From positions 1-35,019 of the forward strand of contig CAKQPR010000017.1 of assembly GCA_934270565.1 (NCBI GenBank): DNA of 35,019 nucleotides, read 5' to 3'. This DNA is from an uncultured Clostridia bacterium. Lineage in GTDB: Bacteria > Bacillota > Clostridia > Christensenellales > Pumilibacteraceae. The notes under the pieces are model-generated. The model was not told where the DNA came from, ran no database searches, and saw nothing but the letters and a program-made list of their open reading frames with translations. The translations under genes and the position numbers were made by a program. Every line of letters starts with the position of its first letter. Positions within the stretch are counted from its first letter, which is position 1. Positions 18,181 through 25,779 of this stretch are shown one piece after another.

Positions 18181-19779
18181 ATGATTAAAATCAAAGGCGG
18201 CGTTCTGATCGATTGCTCGCGCGACGCGGTGCCGAAAATCGAAACGCTCGAAAATTTCATAACGATTATCGCAAAGCTCGGTTACGAATCGTTGCAGCTT
18301 TACACCGAGGACACATACCTGCTTGGCGGCGAGCCGTATTTCGGCAGGGGTCGGGGCGCGTATTCGGGCGCGGAAATAAAGCGGCTCGACGAGTACGCCA
18401 AGGCGCGCGGCGTGGAGCTGATACCGTGTATCGAAACGCTCGGACACCTCGAAAAGATCTTCGAGTGGGGCGAGTATTCGGATATACGCGACGCGGATGG
18501 CGTTCTGCTCGTCGGCGAAGAAAAAACGTATCGGCTTATAGACAAAATGTTCGCGTTCTGCGCGGAGAACTTCACGAGCCGAAAGATAAATATCGGTATG
18601 GACGAAGCCCATTCGCTCGGCAGGGGCAATTACCTGACGAAAAACGGCTATCGCGATCCTTACGAAATTTACCTCGAACACCTCGGAAAAGTGGTCGGAA
18701 TTGCCGAAAAGTACGGTTTTACGCCGCAGATCTGGTCGGATATGTTCTTCCGTATTGCCTCGGGCGGCGAGTACGTATCGCTCGAAGCGGCTATTCCCGA
18801 CGAGGTGAAAGCCGCCGTTCCGCGCGGCGCGGAAATTACCTACTGGGACTATTTTACCAAGGACGAGAGCGTTTATCGCGCCATGCTCGAAAAGCACCTT
18901 TCGTTCGGTCGCAAAGTGCGTTTCGCGTGCTCGGCGATCAAGTGCGCGGGCTTTCAGTCGGCTAACGCTATATCGGTCGATCGTATCGGAAAGGGAATCC
19001 GCGCGTGCGAAAAGTGCGGCGTGGACGAAGTTCTGGTTACGCTGTGGAGCGACGGCGGCGCCGAATGTTCGCCGTTTGCCGTTCTCCCGTCGCTGACTTA
19101 TGCCGCGTGCTGCATACAAGGCGAATACGACGAAGATAAGGCAAAAGACAGATTTTACGAGCTTTTCGGCGAAAATTACGATGATTTTATGCTTTTCGAT
19201 CTGTCCGCAATGCCGTTTCCGCGTTGCGACGACATAGGCACGGGCGCGAAAGAAATGCTTTACAGCGATTATTTCTGCGGCAGAATGAACGAATTCGTTT
19301 CGCTTTCGGGGCTCGAGCGCGCGGCTTACGCACGTTATGCCGAAGCCTTCGCGAAAGCCAAGAAAAGAAGTCGCGGCTACGGTTACGTTTTCGAATTTTA
19401 CTATCGGCTCGCGCGGCTTATGTCGGTGAAATACGACCTCGGCAGACTTACCCGCCACGCGTACCGAAGCGGAGACAAAAAAACTCTGAAAGCGCTCGTA
19501 AAGCGGTATTCAGCGACCGAAAAACTGCTCGGCGAATTTCTCGAAGCGTTTCGCGCGCTGTGGTTTACCGAAAATAAACCGAACGGCTTCGAAGTGCACG
19601 AAATCAGAATCGGCGGGGTTATCGCCCGCACGAAAAGCTGCAAAAACAGGATACTTGCCTATATTTCGGGCAAAATCGATCGGATCGAAGAGCTCGAAAC
19701 GGCAGAACCCGAAACTTATCCGCAAATGCCGTACAAGAATTCTTACGTTTATGCGGCTACCGTCAACACATTGTTATAA
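18181..19779 (+). CDS. GH20 beta-N-acetylhexosaminidase (second paralogue)
   Basis: A 532-residue cytoplasmic hexosaminidase, the paralogue of the minus-strand gene at 4791-6374 with the same barrel-only plan and no signal peptide. Key blocks: VLIDCSRDAV (8-17), YTEDTY (41-46), PYFGRGRGAYS (52-62), PCIETLGHL (82-90), catalytic D141-E142 in NIGMDEAH, QIWSDMF (about 183-189). A tail of about 200 residues is largely helical and ends with a DRIEELETAEPE block also present in the other copy (DRIDELETP). Translation signals are weak (see the stem-loop in front). It probably removes beta-HexNAc from imported oligosaccharides; the two copies may split linkage or GlcNAc/GalNAc preference. Confidence 0.92.
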   Translation: MIKIKGGVLIDCSRDAVPKIETLENFITIIAKLGYESLQLYTEDTYLLGGEPYFGRGRGAYSGAEIKRLDEYAKARGVELIPCIETLGHLEKIFEWGEYSDIRDADGVLLVGEEKTYRLIDKMFAFCAENFTSRKINIGMDEAHSLGRGNYLTKNGYRDPYEIYLEHLGKVVGIAEKYGFTPQIWSDMFFRIASGGEYVSLEAAIPDEVKAAVPRGAEITYWDYFTKDESVYRAMLEKHLSFGRKVRFACSAIKCAGFQSANAISVDRIGKGIRACEKCGVDEVLVTLWSDGGAECSPFAVLPSLTYAACCIQGEYDEDKAKDRFYELFGENYDDFMLFDLSAMPFPRCDDIGTGAKEMLYSDYFCGRMNEFVSLSGLERAAYARYAEAFAKAKKRSRGYGYVFEFYYRLARLMSVKYDLGRLTRHAYRSGDKKTLKALVKRYSATEKLLGEFLEAFRALWFTENKPNGFEVHEIRIGGVIARTKSCKNRILAYISGKIDRIEELETAEPETYPQMPYKNSYVYAATVNTLL

Positions 19780-19793
19780 CGAGAGGTGATACT

Positions 19794-21026
19794 ATGGAAA
19801 AATTGAAACTCGGAGTCGCGGGGCTCGGTCAGCGCGGATACGGAATGCTCGGAACGTTTCTTCTGTTCCCCGACGTTGACGTCGTGGCGGTTTGCGACGT
19901 GTACGAGGATCGCAACAACCGCGCCGCCGAAAAAGTTAAGGAAAAACGCGGATCCGAACCGAGAAAGTACGTCGATTTCGACGTTTTTCTTGCCGATCCC
20001 GAGCTCGAAGCGGTTTACGTCGCGTCGAGCTGGGACGAGCATATCGGTATGGCGATAAAGAGCCTTCGCGCCGGCAAAACAACCGGTATGGAAGTGGGCG
20101 GCGCTTACGAAATCGAGGAGTGCTGGGATCTGGTCCGCGCTTACGAAGAGACGAAAACGCCGTTTATGTTCCTCGAAAACTGCTGTTACGACAACTTCGA
20201 ACTGCTTTGCACCACGCTTGCCCGCAAGGGAAGTTTCGGCGAAATCGTGCATTGCCACGGCGCGTACTCGCACGACCTTCGCGACGAAATTCTCGGCGGC
20301 AAGGTGAACAGACACTATCGCCTCGACAATTACGAGAAACGTAACTGCGAGAATTACCCGACCCACGAAATAGGTCCGATCGCAAGGCTTCTGAACGTAA
20401 ACCGCGGCAACAGATTCCTCACGCTTTCCGCGTTCGCGAGCAAAGCCGCAGGGCTCGGCGAATTCACGACTGATCCGCGCAACCCCGACAAATCGCTTGG
20501 GGGAACGAAATTCAATCAGGGCGATATCGTCACCACCGTTATAAAGTGCGCGGGCGGCGAAACGATTACGCTTACGCTCGATACGACCCTGCCGAAATTC
20601 TATTCGCGCGAGTTCACCGTGCGCGGCACGAAAGGACTTGCGATTCAGGACACCAACACGATCATGATCGAGGGCGACACCGATTTTCACTCGTCGTGGA
20701 TTCCCAACGAAATTATGGAAAAACAGCTCAACAGCGCGCGGAACTACAACGATTTTCTCCCCGATATCTGGCAGAACATCACCCCCGAAGAGGCGGAGGC
20801 GGGTCACGGCGGTATGGATTATCTGATGCTTAAGGAGTTCGTGCGCCGCGCGATAAACGGCGAAAAAATGCCGATCGACGTGTACGACGCGGCGGCGTGG
20901 ATGTGCATTACCGCGCTTTCCGAACAGTCGATCGCGCTCGGCTCGGCGCCGCTTGCCGTGCCCGACTTTACCAAAGGAAAATGGATCAAACGCCCCGCCG
21001 AGGACGTCACGCCGCTTAAAATCTGA
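19794..21026 (+). CDS. Gfo/Idh/MocA-family oxidoreductase resembling GH109 alpha-N-acetylgalactosaminidase
   Basis: A 410-residue NAD-binding protein. The N-terminal Rossmann fold has GLGQRG (10-15) and D35 at the end of strand two. SSWDEHIGMAIKSLRAGK (78-95) is the usual Gfo/Idh block. The middle carries MFLENCCYDN (125-134), GAYSHDLR (156-163) and NYPTHEIGP (187-195) followed by NVNRGNRF, which closely resemble blocks of GH109 glycosidases, where a Tyr and a His act with bound NAD+. H191 and Y158 are the candidates here. GH109 enzymes are often exported; this one has no signal peptide, so it would act on imported sugars. Ribosome site GAGAGGTG. It sits between GH20 and GH36. A plain sugar dehydrogenase is the alternative. 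Confidence 0.82.
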   Translation: MEKLKLGVAGLGQRGYGMLGTFLLFPDVDVVAVCDVYEDRNNRAAEKVKEKRGSEPRKYVDFDVFLADPELEAVYVASSWDEHIGMAIKSLRAGKTTGMEVGGAYEIEECWDLVRAYEETKTPFMFLENCCYDNFELLCTTLARKGSFGEIVHCHGAYSHDLRDEILGGKVNRHYRLDNYEKRNCENYPTHEIGPIARLLNVNRGNRFLTLSAFASKAAGLGEFTTDPRNPDKSLGGTKFNQGDIVTTVIKCAGGETITLTLDTTLPKFYSREFTVRGTKGLAIQDTNTIMIEGDTDFHSSWIPNEIMEKQLNSARNYNDFLPDIWQNITPEEAEAGHGGMDYLMLKEFVRRAINGEKMPIDVYDAAAWMCITALSEQSIALGSAPLAVPDFTKGKWIKRPAEDVTPLKI

Positions 21027-21032
21027 CGAAAT

Positions 21033-23135
21033 ATGAGATTATTTACCGAAAACGACAAACTTCAACTTATTACGTCGGACGGAGTGACTATCCGCGACGT
21101 AAGAGCCGGTTATTGCCGCGAGGGCGAACATTACGATGTTATCCGCATCGAAAACGGGCGGTGGAACGTCAGAAAACTCGCCGAGAACGATTACGAGGCG
21201 ACGGACGGAACGTTTTATATCCGCGCCTTCGAAAAGTTCGGAAAAACCGTTATCCGCGGCGAATTCACCTGCCCCGAGAACGTAGAATCGCTTACCGATT
21301 ACTGCGTTTTTCGCGGTTACGCGGACGAGCGGTTCGCTAAGGCGTACATAAACGGCGCTACTTACCTCAACGGCGTGAGCGTCTGCGATATGCAGGCTCC
21401 GTCCGAAGTCGCATTTCTCAGCCGCAATCAGGTAAAGTCAAGCTACGATTTCATCGTCGCAAGGTCGGAAAATCGCGCGACGGTAGCGGGCTCGGTGCGC
21501 TTTGACGAGGACTTTTGCTGTTTTACGGTAATCGAGGACGGAGAAATCGGCTGTTTCGTGCCCGCTTACGCGAGAAAACTCCGCCGCGGCGACAAGGTAA
21601 AAAGCAACCTTATAGTCGTTGCCGCCGCCGACGATATCCGTAGCGGGCTCGAACTTTACGCTTCGCTCACGCACGCGCTCAACGCGGACGAAATCCGCGA
21701 GACCAAGTCCGATATCCGTTCGGGGTGGTGCAGTTGGTACTATTACGGACAGAACATCGACGAGGAGAAAATTCTTCTGAATATGCGCGAGCTTTCGGAG
21801 CGCGGCGCGGACGTCGATTGTATTCAGGTCGACGACGGCTGGAGCGTTACGCGCGGCGACTGGGAGGCTAACGAGCGTTTCCCGCACGGTATGAAATATC
21901 TTGCGGACAGGATAAAGGAAGCCGGTTTCAAGGCGGGTATCTGGGTTTCGCCGCTCACCGCCGACGAGAATTCCGCGCTTTACCGCGACCATAAGGATAT
22001 GTTCGTGAAAAAACGCGACTCCGACGAGGTTTTCGGTTATCGTCCGCTCGATATGAGCGTGCAGAAAAGCCGCGATTTCCTTTACGATCTGTTTCATAAG
22101 CTTTCGGTCGAGTGGGGCTATCGTTATATAAAATTCGACTTTGTTCTGTTCGGGGTTTCTTGCGGCAGACACGCCGATCCGTCGTTCAACGGCATGAAAA
22201 ACCTTCGCGCGGCGTTCGAAATCATTCGTTCGGCCGTCACTCCCGACACTTTTCTGCTTGCGTGCTCGAGCCCTATGGCTCCCGCGCTCGGCTATGTGGA
22301 CGGGATAAGAATCAGTATGGATATGTTCGAAAGCTGGCAGTCGTTGCGGACGGTAGCGGCGCAGGTGCTCGAACGCGGTTTTTTCGCTTCGGTGATCCGC
22401 GTCGACCCCGACTGCGTTATGATGCGTTCCGCCGAGAATGAGGACGCGGACTGCTTCCGTCTCTGTACCCGCACGGACAGAGAAATAGAAACGTACCTCG
22501 CGCTTATCGCGGTCAGCGGCGGCACTGTAATGCTTTCGGATAAAGTCGATCTTCTGCCGCCCGAAAAGCTCGAAAAATTTAAAAAGCTTTTGCCTCCGAA
22601 TGAAAAAGCAGGCGTTCCCGTCGATATGGAGTCGAGCAGTATTCCGTCCGTAGTCGATTGCGGCGAGAGGACGGGAATACGCACCGTCGTGCTTTTCAAC
22701 TGGCAGAACCGCGCCGAAACGATTTCTTTTCCGCTCGGCAAACAATGCGAAGTTTACGATTTTTTCGCAGGTGAATTCGTTAGACCCACCGACGTTTTAA
22801 GGTGCGTAATCGAACCGCACGCATGCAAAGTTTATCAGTGCTCGGAAGTCGAGAATTCGGTGATTCTCGCCGCCCGCGACAGGATCGTGCCCGAGCTTGT
22901 GTACGAAAAAAACGATAACGGTATACGATTTTTCGGCATGAAGCGCGGCGAACGCGTTGTTATAAGCTCCGATCGGGCGATAGGGAAAGCGCAAGGCGCG
23001 ACCGTTAAACCGCTCGGAGACAATTATGAAATTACTTTCGGCGAACCGTCGTGTTTCGTCGAATTCGAGGAGGCAGAATTATGCTCGACAGAAAAAAGAT
23101 TTACGAATGGTGTTCCGTTCCCGCAGAGGAACTGA
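21033..23135 (+). CDS. GH36-type alpha-galactosidase / alpha-N-acetylgalactosaminidase
   Basis: A 700-residue cytoplasmic glycosidase of clan GH-D. The N-terminal beta domain is about 1-220. The barrel begins SGWCSWYYYG (230-239), with CIQVDDGW (263-270), FKAGIWVSP (299-307), the nucleophile block YIKFDF (D369) and the acid/base block GIRISMD (D430). A short C-terminal beta domain follows. It starts six bases after the previous stop with little ribosome site, so translation is probably coupled. Its 3' end overlaps the next gene by 55 bases. GH36 includes enzymes for alpha-Gal and alpha-GalNAc; the GalNAc-oriented neighbours make either plausible, including blood-group A or B type ends. No signal peptide. 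Confidence 0.88.
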   Translation: MRLFTENDKLQLITSDGVTIRDVRAGYCREGEHYDVIRIENGRWNVRKLAENDYEATDGTFYIRAFEKFGKTVIRGEFTCPENVESLTDYCVFRGYADERFAKAYINGATYLNGVSVCDMQAPSEVAFLSRNQVKSSYDFIVARSENRATVAGSVRFDEDFCCFTVIEDGEIGCFVPAYARKLRRGDKVKSNLIVVAAADDIRSGLELYASLTHALNADEIRETKSDIRSGWCSWYYYGQNIDEEKILLNMRELSERGADVDCIQVDDGWSVTRGDWEANERFPHGMKYLADRIKEAGFKAGIWVSPLTADENSALYRDHKDMFVKKRDSDEVFGYRPLDMSVQKSRDFLYDLFHKLSVEWGYRYIKFDFVLFGVSCGRHADPSFNGMKNLRAAFEIIRSAVTPDTFLLACSSPMAPALGYVDGIRISMDMFESWQSLRTVAAQVLERGFFASVIRVDPDCVMMRSAENEDADCFRLCTRTDREIETYLALIAVSGGTVMLSDKVDLLPPEKLEKFKKLLPPNEKAGVPVDMESSSIPSVVDCGERTGIRTVVLFNWQNRAETISFPLGKQCEVYDFFAGEFVRPTDVLRCVIEPHACKVYQCSEVENSVILAARDRIVPELVYEKNDNGIRFFGMKRGERVVISSDRAIGKAQGATVKPLGDNYEITFGEPSCFVEFEEAELCSTEKRFTNGVPFPQRN

Positions 23136-23974
23136 AAAAACGCACCGACCTCAAAGTCGGATTTCGCGTAGTCCGCGACAGCGCGGAAATGGGCGAGGCC
23201 ATGGCTCGCGACCTCGTTGAGGAAATCAAAGCGGCGAACCGCGAAAACCGCGAGTGCCGCGCGATTATTCCGTGCGGTCCGAAGGCGTGGTACAAGCCGT
23301 TCACTCGTATGATCAACGACGAGGATGTGAGTATGAAGAACTTTATCGGGCTTCATATGGACGAGTGTCTCGACTGGCAGGGGCGGCTTCTTCCCGAACG
23401 CGACCCGCAGAATTTCCATACCTTTATGCAGGAAAATTTCTACGGACCCGTGCGCGAGGAGCTCCGCACGCCCGAAAGTCAGCGGCATTATCCGCGCCCC
23501 GACAACCTCGACGAAATGCATCGGCTCGCGATGGAAAAACGCCCCGATATCACGCTCGGCGGTTGGGGGCAGGACGGGCACGTCGCATATAATCAGTGCC
23601 GCCGCGATCCGTATTCGCAGATCACTCTCGACGAGCTCCGCAATTCGCAGATCCGTATTCAGAACAACAACTGGGATACGATCATCGCGATGTCTCAGCG
23701 CTCGTTCGGCGGAGCTTATCAGTTCGTTGCGCCAATGAGTATAACTTACGGACTTCAGGAATGTTTCTCGTCAAAAAAGATACGCATTTATTCGGACACG
23801 GGCGCGTGGAAGCAAACCGCATTGAGGGTGCTTCTTCTCGGCGAACAGGACGTCGAATATCCGTTTACGCTTCTCCACGATCACCCCGACGTGATCGCGA
23901 CCGCGACCGAAGAGGTTTGCCGTCATCCGATTTCCGAAAATCCCGACTGGGTTTTCAGAGGAATAAACGAATGA
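23081..23974 (+). CDS. NagB-like amino-sugar-phosphate deaminase/isomerase
   Basis: A 297-residue cytoplasmic enzyme of the glucosamine/galactosamine-6-phosphate isomerase family, expected to convert the hexosamine phosphate to a ketohexose phosphate and ammonia. The ATG at 23081 has GAGGAGGCAG just before it; this makes the gene overlap the GH36 gene by 55 bases in another frame. Family blocks: GLHMDECLDW (90-99; D94 matches the NagB proton-shuttle Asp) and GGWGQDGHVAYNQ (160-172; H167 matches the ring-opening His). It is more diverged than true NagB (no NEP after the His loop) and is longer, so galactosamine-6-phosphate or another amino sugar is possible. Its stop overlaps the next start (ATGA). 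Confidence 0.85.
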   Translation: MLDRKKIYEWCSVPAEELKKRTDLKVGFRVVRDSAEMGEAMARDLVEEIKAANRENRECRAIIPCGPKAWYKPFTRMINDEDVSMKNFIGLHMDECLDWQGRLLPERDPQNFHTFMQENFYGPVREELRTPESQRHYPRPDNLDEMHRLAMEKRPDITLGGWGQDGHVAYNQCRRDPYSQITLDELRNSQIRIQNNNWDTIIAMSQRSFGGAYQFVAPMSITYGLQECFSSKKIRIYSDTGAWKQTALRVLLLGEQDVEYPFTLLHDHPDVIATATEEVCRHPISENPDWVFRGINE

Positions 23975-24879
23975 AATACGATTTCGTTGCGGGAACGGGC
24001 GGGATCGGCGCGGGTGAAATTTTCAGGCTCGTCGGTAACGCGACGCTCGGCAGAGAGGAGAGCAGAAGCGCGGAACTCACGGGCTATCGCGATTACTGCA
24101 AGCTCCATATAATTCTAAGTTATACCGGAAGGCTGATCGGCGGCAAAATTCCCGTTTTCGCGTGCGGGAGAGTGGGTAACGACGATCGCGGCGAAAGACT
24201 TTTATGCGAAATGCGCGCGGTAAATATCCGCACCGATTACGTTCGTGTTTCGCCCGAGCCCACGAAGTACAGCGTGTGCTTTCTCTATCCGAACGGCGAC
24301 GGCGGCAATATCACCTCGGTGAACGACGCGTGCGGAAAAGTGAGCGGCGAAGAGTTAAAGCGCGATATAGAAGAGATTACGCGGCGGATCGGCGGCAGGG
24401 GGATTGTGCTCGGCGCGCCCGAAGTGCCGCTTGCGGCTCGTCTCGCATTTTTGAAACGCGCCCGTGAGCTCGGACATACGACGGTTTCATCCGTGCTGTG
24501 CGACGAAGCGACCGAATTCTTGTCGTCGGACGGCGCTGCGGTTTCGGATATAATCGCCGTAAACTCGGACGAGATTCGAGCGCTCGGCGGCGGGAACGAA
24601 AAAGCGGCGGAAGAAAAGCTGTTTTCGCAAAACCCGAAGCTTAAACTTATCGTAACGCGCGGAAAAGCTGGCGCGGAAATCGCGGACGGAAACGGAAGAA
24701 TTTTCGTAAAAGCGACCGAAACGACGGTCGTTTCGACGGCGGGCGCTGGCGACGCGCTGCTTGGTGGGACGATCGCACGGCTCGGCGAAGGCGAAAATCT
24801 TGAAAAAGCAATACTTACGGGGCGCGACCTTGCGGCGATAGCGGTTGCTTCGCCGCATACGATCCCCGACGAAATTTAA
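23971..24879 (+). CDS. PfkB-family sugar kinase
   Basis: A 302-residue ribokinase-fold kinase. The start ATG at 23971 overlaps the preceding stop by four bases; a longer open frame reaching back to 23596 lies wholly inside the previous gene and is not used. Visible motifs: N-terminal GTGGIGAGEIF, CGRVGNDDRGERL (66-77, substrate region), VNSDEI (197-202), TRGKAGAEI (229-237) and the catalytic STAGAGDALLGG (255-266, base D261). In this operon it probably phosphorylates a released sugar or amino sugar, or works at the tagatose-6-phosphate level after the NagB-like step. Family certain, substrate not. Confidence 0.88.
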   Translation: MKYDFVAGTGGIGAGEIFRLVGNATLGREESRSAELTGYRDYCKLHIILSYTGRLIGGKIPVFACGRVGNDDRGERLLCEMRAVNIRTDYVRVSPEPTKYSVCFLYPNGDGGNITSVNDACGKVSGEELKRDIEEITRRIGGRGIVLGAPEVPLAARLAFLKRARELGHTTVSSVLCDEATEFLSSDGAAVSDIIAVNSDEIRALGGGNEKAAEEKLFSQNPKLKLIVTRGKAGAEIADGNGRIFVKATETTVVSTAGAGDALLGGTIARLGEGENLEKAILTGRDLAAIAVASPHTIPDEI

Positions 24880-24906
24880 TGCCGACGAAGACAAAAGGAG
24901 ATAAAA

Positions 24907-25614
24907 ATGAAAGTACTCGCTATCAGCGCGCATCCCGACGACGTGGAGATAAATTGCGCGGGAACTCTGGCTAAATGCGTCGATCGCGGTGACGAAGTGG
25001 TGATCTGCAATATGTGTTCGGGCAATCAGGGGCACTTCGTTATCCGTCCGAACGAGCTCGCGAAACTTCGCCTCGAAGAAGGCGATCGAGCCGCGGCCAT
25101 AATCGGGGCAAAGCATATTTCGCTCGGTTACGGCGACGCGGAGCTTTACAGTCAGTCGCGTGAAACCCGCGATCGTCTCGTCGACGTAATCCGTGAGGTC
25201 AAGCCCGATTTCATAATCACGCATACGCCCGAAGATTATATGCCCGATCACGTCGCGGTAAGCCACCTCGTGTTCGACGCGACCTTTGCGGCGAGCCTTC
25301 CGCACTACGCGACCGAAAAAGGCGAGGGGTTCGCGCCGCTTTGTCCGGTGTTTTATATGGACAACCTCGGGCAGTTCCTGTTCGAACCGACCGAATATGT
25401 GGATATAACCGATCGGGTCGAGGACAAAATGCGTATGCTCGAATGCCACGAAAGTCAGATGAAATGGATGAAAGAGCATGACGGAATCGATTTTGCGGAC
25501 GTCGTGGCGACTTTTGCGAAAACTCGGGGCGCTCAGTCGGGCGTGAAATACGCCGAAGGGTTCAGGCAAATGCTCGGTTGGGGCAGAATGGTAACGCGCA
25601 GACTTCTCCCGTAA
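24907..25614 (+). CDS. PIG-L/LmbE-family N-acetylglucosamine-type deacetylase
   Basis: A 235-residue zinc-dependent de-N-acetylase. The metal motif AHPDD (8-12) and the later HTPEDYMPDHVAVSHL block (about 101-116, containing the third metal His) are complete. MSRLEEGDRAAAI-like helix (LRLEEGDRAAAI, about 57-68) and LGYGDAELY are typical of bacterial members. No signal peptide, so it acts in the cytoplasm. Ribosome site AAGGAGATAAAA. It closes the operon whose other genes free GlcNAc/GalNAc, so removal of the acetyl group before or after phosphorylation is a reasonable role; no NagA is present in the window. Confidence 0.88.
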   Translation: MKVLAISAHPDDVEINCAGTLAKCVDRGDEVVICNMCSGNQGHFVIRPNELAKLRLEEGDRAAAIIGAKHISLGYGDAELYSQSRETRDRLVDVIREVKPDFIITHTPEDYMPDHVAVSHLVFDATFAASLPHYATEKGEGFAPLCPVFYMDNLGQFLFEPTEYVDITDRVEDKMRMLECHESQMKWMKEHDGIDFADVVATFAKTRGAQSGVKYAEGFRQMLGWGRMVTRRLLP

Positions 25615-25705
25615 GACCCGAAAATAAAGTCGGCTCGTAAACAAACTTTCAGGAAATTCTTCGGTCGCGATATTGCGGCGTGATTTTCCGAACATACGGC
25701 ACAAA

Positions 25706-25741
25706 ATTCCGACGGTTTTTACTTGCAGAGGCTGTCGGAAT
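25706..25741. promoter_or_regulatory. Inverted repeat across the sialidase-operon promoter, operator candidate
   Basis: ATTCCGAC (25706-25713) and GTCGGAAT (25734-25741) are perfect 8-base arms separated by 20 bases. They enclose the -35 box and end just before the extended -10, a position suited to repression or to a regulator responding to the sugar. The same arms are not present in the AraC/permease intergenic region, so a different regulator is implied. Confidence 0.55.
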
Positions 25742-25751
25742 ATGTTATAAT
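25723..25751 (+). promoter_or_regulatory. Extended -10 promoter for the sialidase-like/esterase/glycosylase operon
   Basis: -35 TTGCAG (25723-25728), spacer 17, -10 TATAAT (25746-25751) with TG at the extended position (TGT-TATAAT). Transcription would start about 20 bases before the gene at 25780. The 165-base gap before it holds no gene. Confidence 0.75.
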
Positions 25752-25779
25752 TAACAAAAAACCGAAAGGCGGGAATATT

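Noticed and set aside
15496..19458. A 1320-codon open frame on the minus strand
   Set aside because: It lies opposite the lipoprotein and GH20 genes, is Arg/Val-rich without any domain, and exists because the plus-strand codon usage avoids stops on the opposite strand.
23596..23970. N-terminal extension of the PfkB gene
   Set aside because: The extension overlaps the NagB-like gene in another frame and has no kinase similarity; the ATGA overlap at 23971 gives the natural start.
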